The notes below the pieces were generated by a model. That model worked only from the letters and a program-made list of their open reading frames with translations, was not told the DNA's origin and searched no databases. Position numbers and translations under genes: made by a program. 64,000 bases of DNA, from assembly GCF_900312995.1 (NCBI RefSeq), contig NZ_ONZI01000002.1, positions 496,001 through 560,000 of the forward strand, read 5' to 3'. Numbering within the stretch: the first letter of the stretch is position 1; the number at the start of each line of letters is the position of its first letter. The DNA comes from Kushneria phyllosphaerae (GTDB lineage Bacteria; Pseudomonadota; Gammaproteobacteria; Pseudomonadales; Halomonadaceae). Below are positions 47,634 to 56,196 of this stretch, piece by piece.

Positions 47634-48170
47634 TCACACGCGATCGTCACATGCTTCAGGACGCAGTGCCTCGCCGCAGTGGCGACAGCGATACCGACTG
47701 CCCCGGCAAACGTTGTTATGGCGCCGCCGGGTAAAGTAGTGCCGACGACAGCCACAGAGATAGGCATAGGGGGCAGGACTGGCACGCGAGGTATCAAAGC
47801 AATGGGTAACGCTGGGGGGTCGGTCAAACACCTCGATCATGACCCGCTGCCACGCCGCGCCGTGCGGTCGAACGCGCCCGGGACAGGCATGATGAACGAC
47901 CCAGTGCGCCATTTCATGCGGCACCACATCGGCAAGAAAGGCCTCGGGCTGCTCGCCGTAAAGCGTCATGTTAAAGCGCAGACCACCGCGACCATAATGC
48001 GCCTGACCGGCACTGCGCCCACGCAGATCGCACCAGATTTCGGGAGAGGGCAGCGCCGGATAGTGAACGCGGGCTGTCACAAGACATCGCTCAACATGAG
48101 CCAACAGCCGGGCACGGCTGGCATCGCCGAGCGGAAAGTCATCAATGTCGCTGGCAGGAAAATCGGTCAT
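47634..48170 (-). CDS. SprT-like zinc metalloprotease family protein
   Basis: 178 residues from the ATG at 48170; the frame is open further to 48257 but that part looks non-coding and would collide with the divergent gene. The zinc site is HEMAHW (HExxH), with a third His in the following RPHGAAWQ segment. A C-terminal Cys-rich ribbon (CGC ... CRHC) closes the protein, as in SprT/Spartan-like proteins. Bacterial SprT has no settled role. The start has only a weak ribosome binding site. Confidence 0.82.
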   Translation of the reverse strand: MTDFPASDIDDFPLGDASRARLLAHVERCLVTARVHYPALPSPEIWCDLRGRSAGQAHYGRGGLRFNMTLYGEQPEAFLADVVPHEMAHWVVHHACPGRVRPHGAAWQRVMIEVFDRPPSVTHCFDTSRASPAPYAYLCGCRRHYFTRRRHNNVCRGSRYRCRHCGEALRPEACDDRV

Positions 48171-48256
48171 GGATGATAAACTATGCACTCTTAACCCGGC
48201 GGCCCGGCTGCCGTGCCACGCGCCGCTTACTGTATGTACTGTATGGATGCTGATCA

Positions 48257-48955
48257 ATGAATGATATCACGGCCGATACGCCGCAATCGGTACCGCTGCT
48301 GGAGGATGAGCGTCTTGATGCCCTGTTCGAGTTTCTCGACTCCGAACGCGTCAACGAGGAAGCGCTGGACCTGTTTGGCGCCCATGGGCTTCTGACGGCG
48401 CTGGCCATCTCGACCGTGTCTCACGAGCGCGATGAGCGCCATGCCCTGATTTTTGACACCACGCCCGACTTTGAAAGCGATCAGCAGCGCCAGGAGACCC
48501 TTGACGCACTGGATGCCCTGCTCGTCAATGCAGTCGAAGTGTTTGAAAACGGCAACATCCCGGACCTGCCCTTTGACCTCGAGTTTGAAGGCAGCGAAGA
48601 AGACAACGAAGAGCATCCCGTACGCCTCTGGTGTGCCGGCTTCATGGAAGGCGTCTTTCTTGATGAGGCGGCCTGGTTCGGCGCTCAGGAAGAGACGGCC
48701 GCTGAACTGCTGCTGCCCTTCATGACCCTGTCGGGCCTGTTTGACGAGGAAGACCCGGAGCTGGCAGCCCTTGGCCAACAGCCCGCCGAAGCCACCCGCC
48801 TGGCAGGTCAGCTGGCCGAGCTGACGCTGGATCTTTACCTGCTGCAGCGCGCACCGGTTGAAAAGCCTGCCCCCGCACCTTCAAAAGGCAGCAAGGGCGC
48901 AAGGGGCAACTCAAACAGCAAGGGCAAGTCCAGAGGCCCGGGCAAGCGCCAGTAA
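48257..48955 (+). CDS. YecA/YgfB (UPF0149) family protein
   Basis: 232 residues, very acidic. The UPF0149 pattern is visible: LDALFEFLDSER, LFGAHGLLTALAIST near residue 42, WCAGFMEGVFL near 122 and a conserved helical C-terminal region. The last 30 residues are a Lys/Ser/Gly-rich basic tail, which may bind nucleic acid. It lacks the C-terminal SEC-C zinc motif of longer YecA proteins. Function unknown. Starts 86 nt from the divergent SprT-like gene. Confidence 0.78.
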   Translation: MNDITADTPQSVPLLEDERLDALFEFLDSERVNEEALDLFGAHGLLTALAISTVSHERDERHALIFDTTPDFESDQQRQETLDALDALLVNAVEVFENGNIPDLPFDLEFEGSEEDNEEHPVRLWCAGFMEGVFLDEAAWFGAQEETAAELLLPFMTLSGLFDEEDPELAALGQQPAEATRLAGQLAELTLDLYLLQRAPVEKPAPAPSKGSKGARGNSNSKGKSRGPGKRQ

Positions 48956-48975
48956 AAGACGCCTGGCAAAAGCCT

Positions 48976-50103
48976 TCAGCGCAATCGAGTAATCAGCGCA
49001 TCCATCATGCCGTAGACCCATTCACGCAGCCGCTGGCGTCGCGACCGCGACGCCCAGTGGACAGCGCTGATTTCATGGCACTGATCAAAACAGTGTTCAA
49101 AGAGTTCCCCCAGCTCGGTGGCGAAGCCAGGATCATCAATTTCCTGATTGGCCTCCAGATTCCACTGCAGGCTCCAGTGATCAAAATTGCATGAGCCAAT
49201 GGTGGCCCAGCCGTCACACAGGCTGAACTTGGCATGAATAAAGCGCGGCTGGAACTCGAAAATGCGCACGTTTGAACGCAGAAGCCGGGTAAAAAACCGC
49301 TGTCCGGCGTAGCGCACGCTAGGATGGTCATGATCACGTGCGGCCAGCAATAGCCGCACATCTACCCCGCGACGTGCCGCTCGGCGCAGCTGCCTTCTCA
49401 ACGTGCGTGTGGGTACGAAATAAGGGGTACAGATCCAGATACGCGTTTGAGCCGTACTGACCTGATGCTGCAGTGAGCGACGGATGGCCTGATAGTGATA
49501 TCCCTGCCCCCAGACCACGCGACCGACCATATGACCTTCACAGCGCATTGGATTCGGCGCAATCTCGGGCGTATCGCCCCTGCGACGGGCACCGGTCAAA
49601 AAATCCTGGGCTTTTCTTGAGCGCCACACGCGATTGAACAATCCAATCCAGTCATCAACACACGGGCCGGTGATGCGGATGGCCACTTCAAACCATGACC
49701 CGAGAAACTGGTCACTGATCCCAAAGCCCCCCGTAAAGGCGGTATGTCCATCGATGATGACCAGCTTTCGATGATCTCTGGAAATAAAACGCCCCAGATG
49801 TCTGAGCGAGAGGACGTTGAACTCACGAAGGGAAATGTTGGCATCCACCAGACGCTGCTTGCTTTCATCGGAAAGTGACCATGATCCGCAGGCATCAATT
49901 AAAAGCCGCACCTCGACGCCGCGGGCGCGGGCCCGGATAAGTGCTTCAAAAAAACGCACCCCCATGTCGCCATCCTCGACGATATAGAGCTCGATCAGAA
50001 TCGAGGCCTTCGCGTGATCGATGGCGTCAAGCAGTGCGGGCACAAAACAGTCTGCCGTCGGCAACAGGGAAAAATGATTGCCGTCATGCCACTGCTCTCT
50101 CAT
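48976..50103 (-). CDS. clsB: cardiolipin synthase B-like phospholipase D protein
   Basis: 375 residues from the ATG at 50103 with AGGGAGATGCAAC upstream. Two HKD motifs: HRKLVIIDG near residue 115 and HAKFSLCDG near 290, each with HxKxxxxD and a downstream Gly/Ser/Asn. There is no N-terminal membrane pair, as in ClsB and unlike ClsA. It condenses phosphatidylglycerol with another phospholipid to form cardiolipin, a lipid that often rises with salinity. Convergent with the YecA-like gene (20 nt gap). Confidence 0.9.
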   Translation of the reverse strand: MREQWHDGNHFSLLPTADCFVPALLDAIDHAKASILIELYIVEDGDMGVRFFEALIRARARGVEVRLLIDACGSWSLSDESKQRLVDANISLREFNVLSLRHLGRFISRDHRKLVIIDGHTAFTGGFGISDQFLGSWFEVAIRITGPCVDDWIGLFNRVWRSRKAQDFLTGARRRGDTPEIAPNPMRCEGHMVGRVVWGQGYHYQAIRRSLQHQVSTAQTRIWICTPYFVPTRTLRRQLRRAARRGVDVRLLLAARDHDHPSVRYAGQRFFTRLLRSNVRIFEFQPRFIHAKFSLCDGWATIGSCNFDHWSLQWNLEANQEIDDPGFATELGELFEHCFDQCHEISAVHWASRSRRQRLREWVYGMMDALITRLR

Positions 50104-50246
50104 GTTGCATCTCCCTGTCTTGCTGCCCTCCGGGCCATGTCGATTCAACCAGCGCTATACTATAGTGCCAGGTCATCGGATCGGTGCAGATCTCATTGTC
50201 AGATCATTCAACCTCCCATATTCCCGATTCAGCGAGCAAACCGGCC

Positions 50247-52724
50247 ATGTCTGAAACATCTTCACAGGGATTCTGGCAGCGCCTGGGGTGCCAGGCACTC
50301 GGCGCTTGGCTGCGCTTTCGCAGCATTGATCCCGAATGCCCGAAAACACTTTTGACCGGGCATGATCGGCCGATCATCTACATATTACCGGTGTCGGCCC
50401 TGTCTGATCGTCTTGCACTGTCCATTTTCTGTCAGCGCCTTGATCTGCCCTCTCCCGATGGCAATGTCTGCCTGGCCCATGGTCAGCGTTTTCCGGCGCG
50501 CATGGCCCTGTTCGATGCGACGCACTATCGCCGTCACCGTGGCCATGTCGACCGCTCCACATCGCTGGATCATCTGATCACGGCACTGGAAGAGTACCCT
50601 GACAGTGATGTGGATCTGGTACCGGTCACGCTGTTCTGGGGGCGAGCTCCGCAACGTGAACGCGTAGGCCTGCGTCATCTCCTGACCGCCGACGGCTGGT
50701 CGCTGGTGGGCCGCCTGCAGCGTCTGGCGGGCGTGATCATCAACGGCCGCTCGCTTGAGATCCGCCTGGGAGAACCGGTATCGCTGCGTACCCTGATGGC
50801 CCATGGCGAGGTCGACCAGCAGTTCAACCGCACCCGCATCACCCGCTTTTTACGGCGCTATTTTCGCCGCATTCGGCTCCAGGCCATCGGGCCTGACCTT
50901 TCTCATCGTCGCACACTGGTCAGGCGGGTGTTGCGCCAGCCCGCCGTTCGGGCAGCCGTGCACGACAGCGCCCTGGAGCGCGGCGAACGTGATGAGCACG
51001 CCCTTCAGCGTGCCGAGCGCTACGGATTTGAAATTGCCGCCAACATGTCCACCCCGGTGCTGCGCTTTCTTTATCAGGTGCTGGGCCGGCTGTGGAATCG
51101 GCTTTACGATGGCGTCGATGTGCACGGCATCGAGGATGTCGAAGCCCTGGCGGGGACTCATGAGCTGGTCTATGTCCCCTGCCACCGCAGCCATATCGAC
51201 TATCTGCTGCTCTCCTACGTGCTCTATCAGCAGGGGCTGATGCCACCGCACATTGCCGCCGGCCGCAATCTCGACATGCCCCTGATCGGCCCACTGCTGC
51301 GACGTGCCGGCGCCTTTTTCATGCGTCGCAGTTTCAAGGGTAACCGCCTCTATGGCGCCGTATTCAACGAGTATCTGCATCAGCTGCTGTCTCAGGGGCA
51401 CCCGGTCGAATACTTCATCGAAGGCGGACGCTCACGCACCGGACGCATGCTCTCCCCCAAACCCGGCATGCTGTCGATGACGCTACGCTCCCATGCCCGT
51501 GCACCGAGTCGCGAACTGGCCTTCATACCGATTTATATCGGCTACGAGAAAGTGCTCGAATCCAACGCCTATATCCGCGAGCTGCGCACGGGCAAAAAGC
51601 GCAAGGAGACCCCACTGGGACTACTGCGCGTGCTGCGCCATTTGCGCCAGCCCTTTGGACGCGTTCAGGTCAGCGTCGGCGAACCGCTGGTACTGGGCAG
51701 CTATCTGAATCAGCGTTTCCCCGACTGGCGCTCGCAGAAGCCCGGGCCAGAGGCCGACTGGCTGCGAGAGGCCGTGCCGAATCTAAGCCTTGAAATTGCC
51801 ACCCGCATCAATCACGCCGCCGCGCTCACGCCCATTTCGATGGTCGCCCTGACGATGCTGGCCACGCCACATCGCACCATCGAAATCGATCTGCTCATGC
51901 GCCAGCTCAAGACGCTGTATGCACTACAGGAACGCCTGCCCGGCGGCAAACGCGTTCGACTGCCCGAACAGGGACCACGGGAATGGGTGGAACGCAGTGA
52001 ATATCTGGGCATGGTCAGTCGTATCGAACACTCACTGGGGGATTTGATTACGGTCAGCGACGAGCGAGCGCCGCTGCTGACCTGGTATCGCAACAACGTG
52101 CTGCATCTCTTTGCCCTTCACGCGCTGGTCGCCTTTGCCTTTCGCAATAACGCCCGCCTTGAATTCACCACCCTTGAAAGCCTGCTGGCCCCCATCTGGC
52201 CGGCGCTGCAGCAGGAGTTCTTCATCGAGGCTGATGACCAGGCCTTTGCCGAGCATCTGAATGGCGTCCTGGAAGTGTTCGTGGCACTGGGGCTTTTGAC
52301 ACACCAGGGGGATACCTGGCAGCGTCCCGAGACAGGCGATGAGGCGCGGGAACGGCTCTACCTGCTGGGCCGTGCCATCCAGCCGACGCTCGAGCGCGGC
52401 TTTATCCTCTTTTCAACGCTGATGCATTACCCCAATGGCACCATCAGTCGGGAAATGCTGGAAGCACAGAGTCAACTGCTGGCAGAGCGACTGACGCGGC
52501 TACAGGGGCTTAATGCACCGGAATTTTTCGATCGGCGCCTGTTTGCCGGACTGCTGGACAGTCTGGAACGCGACGGCTGGCTCTGGCAGTCACAGGAAAA
52601 GCTCAACTTTGATGCCCGCCTGCCGGAAGCCCTGATGAAAAGCCGCATGCTGTTTGATCCGGCCCTTCGCCATCGCCTGACAGAGCTGACCGCCGGGCGC
52701 GCGCACAGTGAAGCCTCAGCGTGA
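50247..52724 (+). CDS. plsB: glycerol-3-phosphate 1-O-acyltransferase PlsB
   Basis: 825 residues from the ATG at 50247 (E. coli 807); the frame is open to 50184. Acyltransferase motifs in order: CHRSHIDYLL (HX4D), GAFFMRRSFKGN, FIEGGRSRTGRML, and AFIPIYIGYEKV. Makes lysophosphatidic acid from glycerol-3-phosphate and acyl-ACP or acyl-CoA at the inner membrane, the first step of phospholipid synthesis. It is divergent from clsB, so two phospholipid genes share one intergenic region. Its last 9 nt overlap the convergent rsmJ. Confidence 0.96.
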   Translation: MSETSSQGFWQRLGCQALGAWLRFRSIDPECPKTLLTGHDRPIIYILPVSALSDRLALSIFCQRLDLPSPDGNVCLAHGQRFPARMALFDATHYRRHRGHVDRSTSLDHLITALEEYPDSDVDLVPVTLFWGRAPQRERVGLRHLLTADGWSLVGRLQRLAGVIINGRSLEIRLGEPVSLRTLMAHGEVDQQFNRTRITRFLRRYFRRIRLQAIGPDLSHRRTLVRRVLRQPAVRAAVHDSALERGERDEHALQRAERYGFEIAANMSTPVLRFLYQVLGRLWNRLYDGVDVHGIEDVEALAGTHELVYVPCHRSHIDYLLLSYVLYQQGLMPPHIAAGRNLDMPLIGPLLRRAGAFFMRRSFKGNRLYGAVFNEYLHQLLSQGHPVEYFIEGGRSRTGRMLSPKPGMLSMTLRSHARAPSRELAFIPIYIGYEKVLESNAYIRELRTGKKRKETPLGLLRVLRHLRQPFGRVQVSVGEPLVLGSYLNQRFPDWRSQKPGPEADWLREAVPNLSLEIATRINHAAALTPISMVALTMLATPHRTIEIDLLMRQLKTLYALQERLPGGKRVRLPEQGPREWVERSEYLGMVSRIEHSLGDLITVSDERAPLLTWYRNNVLHLFALHALVAFAFRNNARLEFTTLESLLAPIWPALQQEFFIEADDQAFAEHLNGVLEVFVALGLLTHQGDTWQRPETGDEARERLYLLGRAIQPTLERGFILFSTLMHYPNGTISREMLEAQSQLLAERLTRLQGLNAPEFFDRRLFAGLLDSLERDGWLWQSQEKLNFDARLPEALMKSRMLFDPALRHRLTELTAGRAHSEASA

Positions 52725-53507
52725 GGGTTTTAGTGAGCGATGCACATAAAGGTCATAGCGACTGTTTTTGGAAACAATCTCATGGCTGGGGGACGGCCCC
52801 TCGATGGGCGGTGCACCCTTTGGCCTTTTAACCACGACCCGGTGGGTCGCGATATCGAGCGCCTGGGCCAAAAGCTGCGGCGCATCCGTGTCATCCCCGA
52901 CAAGACGGCGAAAAAGGCGCATCTCCTTTTTCACCAATGCCGACTTGTCCTGATGCGGATACATGGGATCAAGATGAACGACCTGAGGCGCAACGTCTGA
53001 CGTGGCAATCAGTTCTGACAGCGTCTGACTGCTGTCCCCTTCCACGAAATAAAGGCGCTGCGTCAGCGCCTTTAGCGCTTCCAGTCGGCAGGCTCGATTC
53101 AGCGCATCCAACAGCAGGGCTGCCACAACCGGATGACGCTCGATCATCAGGACCCTCGCCCCAAGCGAGGCCAGCACCGCGCTGTCCCGCCCGAGCCCCG
53201 CCGTGGCATCAATGATGTCTGGCGACACCCCTTGTTTCAGACCGCAGGCGCGCGCGATCAGCTGACCGCGCCCGCCGCCGAACTGACGTCGGTGCGCCAC
53301 ACCGCCTCCGACCAGATCGGCCCGGATCGGTGCACCGAATTGACGTTTGTCGCCGCCCAGTTCCAGCCCGTGCTCACCATGGCGCAGCCACAGCTCATCA
53401 CTGCCCGGCGTCGGCACCAATGCCAGCCCCAGCCGGTGCGCCAGGACATGGTCTTGTGTGTCATCGCCGAGCATGACAGGACGGGGCATGGGATTTAACA
53501 GTGTCAT
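52716..53507 (-). CDS. rsmJ: 16S rRNA (guanine(1516)-N(2))-methyltransferase RsmJ
   Basis: 263 residues. SAM-binding DATAGLGRDSAVLASLGA near residue 100, followed by the acidic MIERHP loop, and the DPMYPHQDKSALVKKEMR catalytic region (NPPY-like DPMYP) near 178. Methylates N2 of G1516 in 16S rRNA. The stop overlaps the plsB 3' end by 9 nt on opposite strands and the start overlaps uppP (ATGA). Confidence 0.93.
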   Translation of the reverse strand: MTLLNPMPRPVMLGDDTQDHVLAHRLGLALVPTPGSDELWLRHGEHGLELGGDKRQFGAPIRADLVGGGVAHRRQFGGGRGQLIARACGLKQGVSPDIIDATAGLGRDSAVLASLGARVLMIERHPVVAALLLDALNRACRLEALKALTQRLYFVEGDSSQTLSELIATSDVAPQVVHLDPMYPHQDKSALVKKEMRLFRRLVGDDTDAPQLLAQALDIATHRVVVKRPKGAPPIEGPSPSHEIVSKNSRYDLYVHRSLKPSR

Positions 53508-54301
53508 GCCAGAGTGATGAACAGGAAGATGCCCAGAATCATGCGATAGATGACAAAGGGCAGCATGCCGATGCGATCCAGCGCGGCCAAAAAGAGCTTG
53601 ATACAGGCCAGTGCCGAGAGAAACGACAGGACAACACCGCCCATGATAGGCAACCAGTGGGCATCGGCACCGGTCTCGGCAAGCTCGATGCCCTTGAAAA
53701 GCCCTGCCGCCAGAATCAGCGGAATCGACATCAAAAACGAAAAACGCGCCGCGGTCTGGCGGGTATAGCCCAGAAGCAGCGCCGCCGTGATGGTGATGCC
53801 TGAACGAGAAGTGCCTGGAATCAGGGCCAGTGCCTGCGCAAAGCCGATCAGCACGGCATTTTTAAGCGTCATCTGAGACATGACGAGCTTTCTGATGCCC
53901 TTGACGTCTGCCCACCACAGCAACAGACCGAACAGGATGGTAGTGGTTGCGATCACAAGCCCGGATCGGGCGTAGCTGCTGATCAGATCATCGCCCAGAA
54001 AGCCCAGAATGCCGGCCGGCAGGGTGGCCGCAATCACGGCCCAGCCGATACGGGCTTCCTCGCTCGGGCGGCGCTTGAACACATGCGCAAACCAGCCGCC
54101 CAGGATGGCGATGACATCCTTGCGAAAGGCCATCAACACGGCCAGAAGCGTCCCCACATGAACGGCAACATCAAACGCCAGCCCTTGGTCGGGCCAGCCA
54201 AACAGCTGTGATGGCAAAATCAGGTGTGCCGATGACGACACAGGCAAAAATTCGGAGATCCCCTGAATAAAGGAGAGCACCACCACATGAAACCAATCCA
54301 T
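53504..54301 (-). CDS. uppP: undecaprenyl-diphosphatase UppP (BacA)
   Basis: 265 residues from the ATG at 54301, which has AAGGA at good spacing; an ATG three codons earlier is too close to it. Family motifs GISEFLPVSSSAHL near residue 13 and PGTSRSGITITAALLLG near 160, with about eight membrane helices. It dephosphorylates undecaprenyl pyrophosphate on the outer face of the inner membrane, recycling the lipid carrier for peptidoglycan and O-antigen. It lies 11 nt after tsaB, in the tsaB-uppP-rsmJ run. Confidence 0.95.
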   Translation of the reverse strand: MDWFHVVVLSFIQGISEFLPVSSSAHLILPSQLFGWPDQGLAFDVAVHVGTLLAVLMAFRKDVIAILGGWFAHVFKRRPSEEARIGWAVIAATLPAGILGFLGDDLISSYARSGLVIATTTILFGLLLWWADVKGIRKLVMSQMTLKNAVLIGFAQALALIPGTSRSGITITAALLLGYTRQTAARFSFLMSIPLILAAGLFKGIELAETGADAHWLPIMGGVVLSFLSALACIKLFLAALDRIGMLPFVIYRMILGIFLFITLA

Positions 54302-54312
54302 AAAGAGCATCC

Positions 54313-54996
54313 TTAACGCTTGCTGGAAACAACCTGATCACGCAGATAAACGGGGAGGGCCTCCTGCGGGCTGGTGATCAGCCCCGAGGCAAAATCCATG
54401 GCTGCCAGTTGCGCAATGTCACGGGCTTCGGGTTCGCGATGCTCAAGCGTTATCCCCACATACGTTCGAACCTCGGACGACAACCTGTCCATGAGAGCAA
54501 CACCGCTGCCGATCATGGTGATCGACCCAGGCGAACATGAGGACAACGCAAGCGATTCCGGCGCCATGACGCTATCGGCCATCACGGCTTCGAGCCGCCC
54601 TTCATCGACTCGGTAAAGCGCCACGTAAAGCTCACCCAGACGGGCATCAAGTGCCGGCATGATGAGACTGGCGCCGTCACGCTGCCAGGCATTGTGTGCC
54701 AGCGCCCGCAGCGTTGAAACACCCAGCAGCGGGCACCCCAGCCCGTAAGCGATGCCCTGGGCCGCCCCGGCCGCAATACGAATGCCGGTAAAGGCGCCCG
54801 GTCCATGACCATAGGCGATAGCATCCAGCGAGGTACGGGCAATACCGGCCTCATCAAGAAGGGCATCGATCATGGGCATGAGACGACGGGTATGACCCCG
54901 CGGGGCATGCTCTACCCTGCTGATCACATTACCGTCCATCCAAAGGGCCACGGAGCAGGCAGAAGAGGAAGCATCAAGGGCCAGCAGGCTAGTCAT
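54313..54996 (-). CDS. tsaB: tRNA t6A biosynthesis protein TsaB
   Basis: 227 residues, usual length. Begins with LLALDASSSACSVAL (ASKHA fold phosphate 1 site) and has YGHGPGAFTGIRIAAGAAQGI near residue 62, the YeaZ/TsaB signature. With TsaD and TsaE it forms the complex that transfers the threonylcarbamoyl group to A37 of ANN-decoding tRNAs; TrmO, encoded at 62811-63569, further methylates that product. Confidence 0.95.
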   Translation of the reverse strand: MTSLLALDASSSACSVALWMDGNVISRVEHAPRGHTRRLMPMIDALLDEAGIARTSLDAIAYGHGPGAFTGIRIAAGAAQGIAYGLGCPLLGVSTLRALAHNAWQRDGASLIMPALDARLGELYVALYRVDEGRLEAVMADSVMAPESLALSSCSPGSITMIGSGVALMDRLSSEVRTYVGITLEHREPEARDIAQLAAMDFASGLITSPQEALPVYLRDQVVSSKR

Positions 54997-55303
54997 GGGC
55001 TCGCTACGTCAGAGTCGGAAATGAGGCGGCATTATACGTAGGTATCGCAACGCCCGTCCAAAACGCGTTCAAAACCGCGTTCTGGAGACAACCATGAGAT
55101 CACCGCACATGAGCAATGAGCGCAGGCCATGGAAGCAGCGCATCATGACACTGCCATGACAGAGACACCATGCCAGCTCAATTATTCCGTCAACCTTGCG
55201 AAAAACATGCATAACGGCACAGTTCAAAAGGGAAATCCGGATATAAAAAAACCGCATCCCCAAGGGCATGCGGTTTTTGTAGAGCCTGTCATGGCCTCAA
55301 TGA
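54997..55303. other. gene-free gap between adk and tsaB
   Basis: 307 bp. Apart from the adk terminator (55245-55277) and the presumed tsaB promoter, no feature was seen. The short open frames present have no ribosome binding sites. Confidence 0.6.
55245..55277. terminator. rho-independent terminator after adk
   Basis: AAAAACCGCAT-CCC-CAA-GGG-C-ATGCGGTTTTT, with one unpaired C, A tract on one side and T tract on the other; usable in both directions. It lies 26 nt after the adk stop. Confidence 0.92.
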
Positions 55304-55960
55304 TCAGACAGAGAGTGCCGCGACCACCTGGGCACGAATCTCCTCGACACTGCCCACACCCTCGATCCGATGGAAAGCCGGTGCCTTCTCGGGTGCCTGC
55401 TCCTGCCACTGCTGATAGTACGCAATCAGGGGCTCGGTCTGGTCATGGTATACGTCCAGACGATGGCGCACGGTGTCTTCGCGGTCGTCTTCGCGCTGAA
55501 TCAGAGGCTCACCGGTTTCATTATCGATATCAGCCGTGAGAGGCGGATGATTATCGACGTGATAGACGCGCCCCGAGCCCGGGTGAACCCGGCGACCGGA
55601 GAGCCGGTTGATGATCTCTTCATCGGCCACGTGAATTTCGAGCACGTGATCCAGATCGATACCGGCCTCTTTCAATGCATCCGCCTGCACGATCGTGCGG
55701 GGGAAACCATCGAACAAAAAGCCGTTGGCACAATCGGGCTGAGCGATACGCTCCCTGACCAGTTCAATGATCAGATCATCGGACACGAGCTGACCGGCAG
55801 ACATGATTTCCTTGACCCTCAGGCCCAGTTCATTGCCTTCCTTGACGGCCGCCCGCAGCATATCGCCGGTCGAAATCTGGACGATATCGAAGCGTTCGCA
55901 GATGAATCGGGCCTGCGTCCCCTTACCCGCACCAGGGGCTCCCAACAGGATCAAACGCAT
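55304..55960 (-). CDS. adk: adenylate kinase
   Basis: 218 residues from ATG 55960, with GAGGAGCGG upstream; the frame stays open beyond but the start [17 protein letters not shown] is canonical (P loop at residues 7-14). NMP-binding segment [14 protein letters not shown] near 29, DGFPRT near 84, and the LID region [14 protein letters not shown] with the long-type LID but without zinc cysteines. Interconverts ATP + AMP and 2 ADP. Confidence 0.97.
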   Translation of the reverse strand: MRLILLGAPGAGKGTQARFICERFDIVQISTGDMLRAAVKEGNELGLRVKEIMSAGQLVSDDLIIELVRERIAQPDCANGFLFDGFPRTIVQADALKEAGIDLDHVLEIHVADEEIINRLSGRRVHPGSGRVYHVDNHPPLTADIDNETGEPLIQREDDREDTVRHRLDVYHDQTEPLIAYYQQWQEQAPEKAPAFHRIEGVGSVEEIRAQVVAALSV

Positions 55961-56151
55961 GAAAAACCGCTCCTCAATAAATGACTCATGATCCGGACCG
56001 ACGCCACCAGACAATCGTGGCTGGCGGGCCATCTGAAAATAAAACGCAACAATAACGACAGGCACCCTGCAGGCACAAGTGAAGTCGACGACTCTGCGAC
56101 ATATTGACGACGCCTGCCCACTGCGCAGCAATAACCGATCCGCATGCCCCA

Positions 56152-56180
56152 TAAAAAGGGCGGCCCCGAAGAGCCGCCCC
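56152..56180 (-). terminator. rho-independent terminator after aceF
   Basis: GGGCGGC-TCTTCGGG-GCCGCCC followed by TTTTTAT when read leftward, about 17 nt after the aceF stop. Confidence 0.92.
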
Positions 56181-56196
56181 TTGATACGGTCAACCG

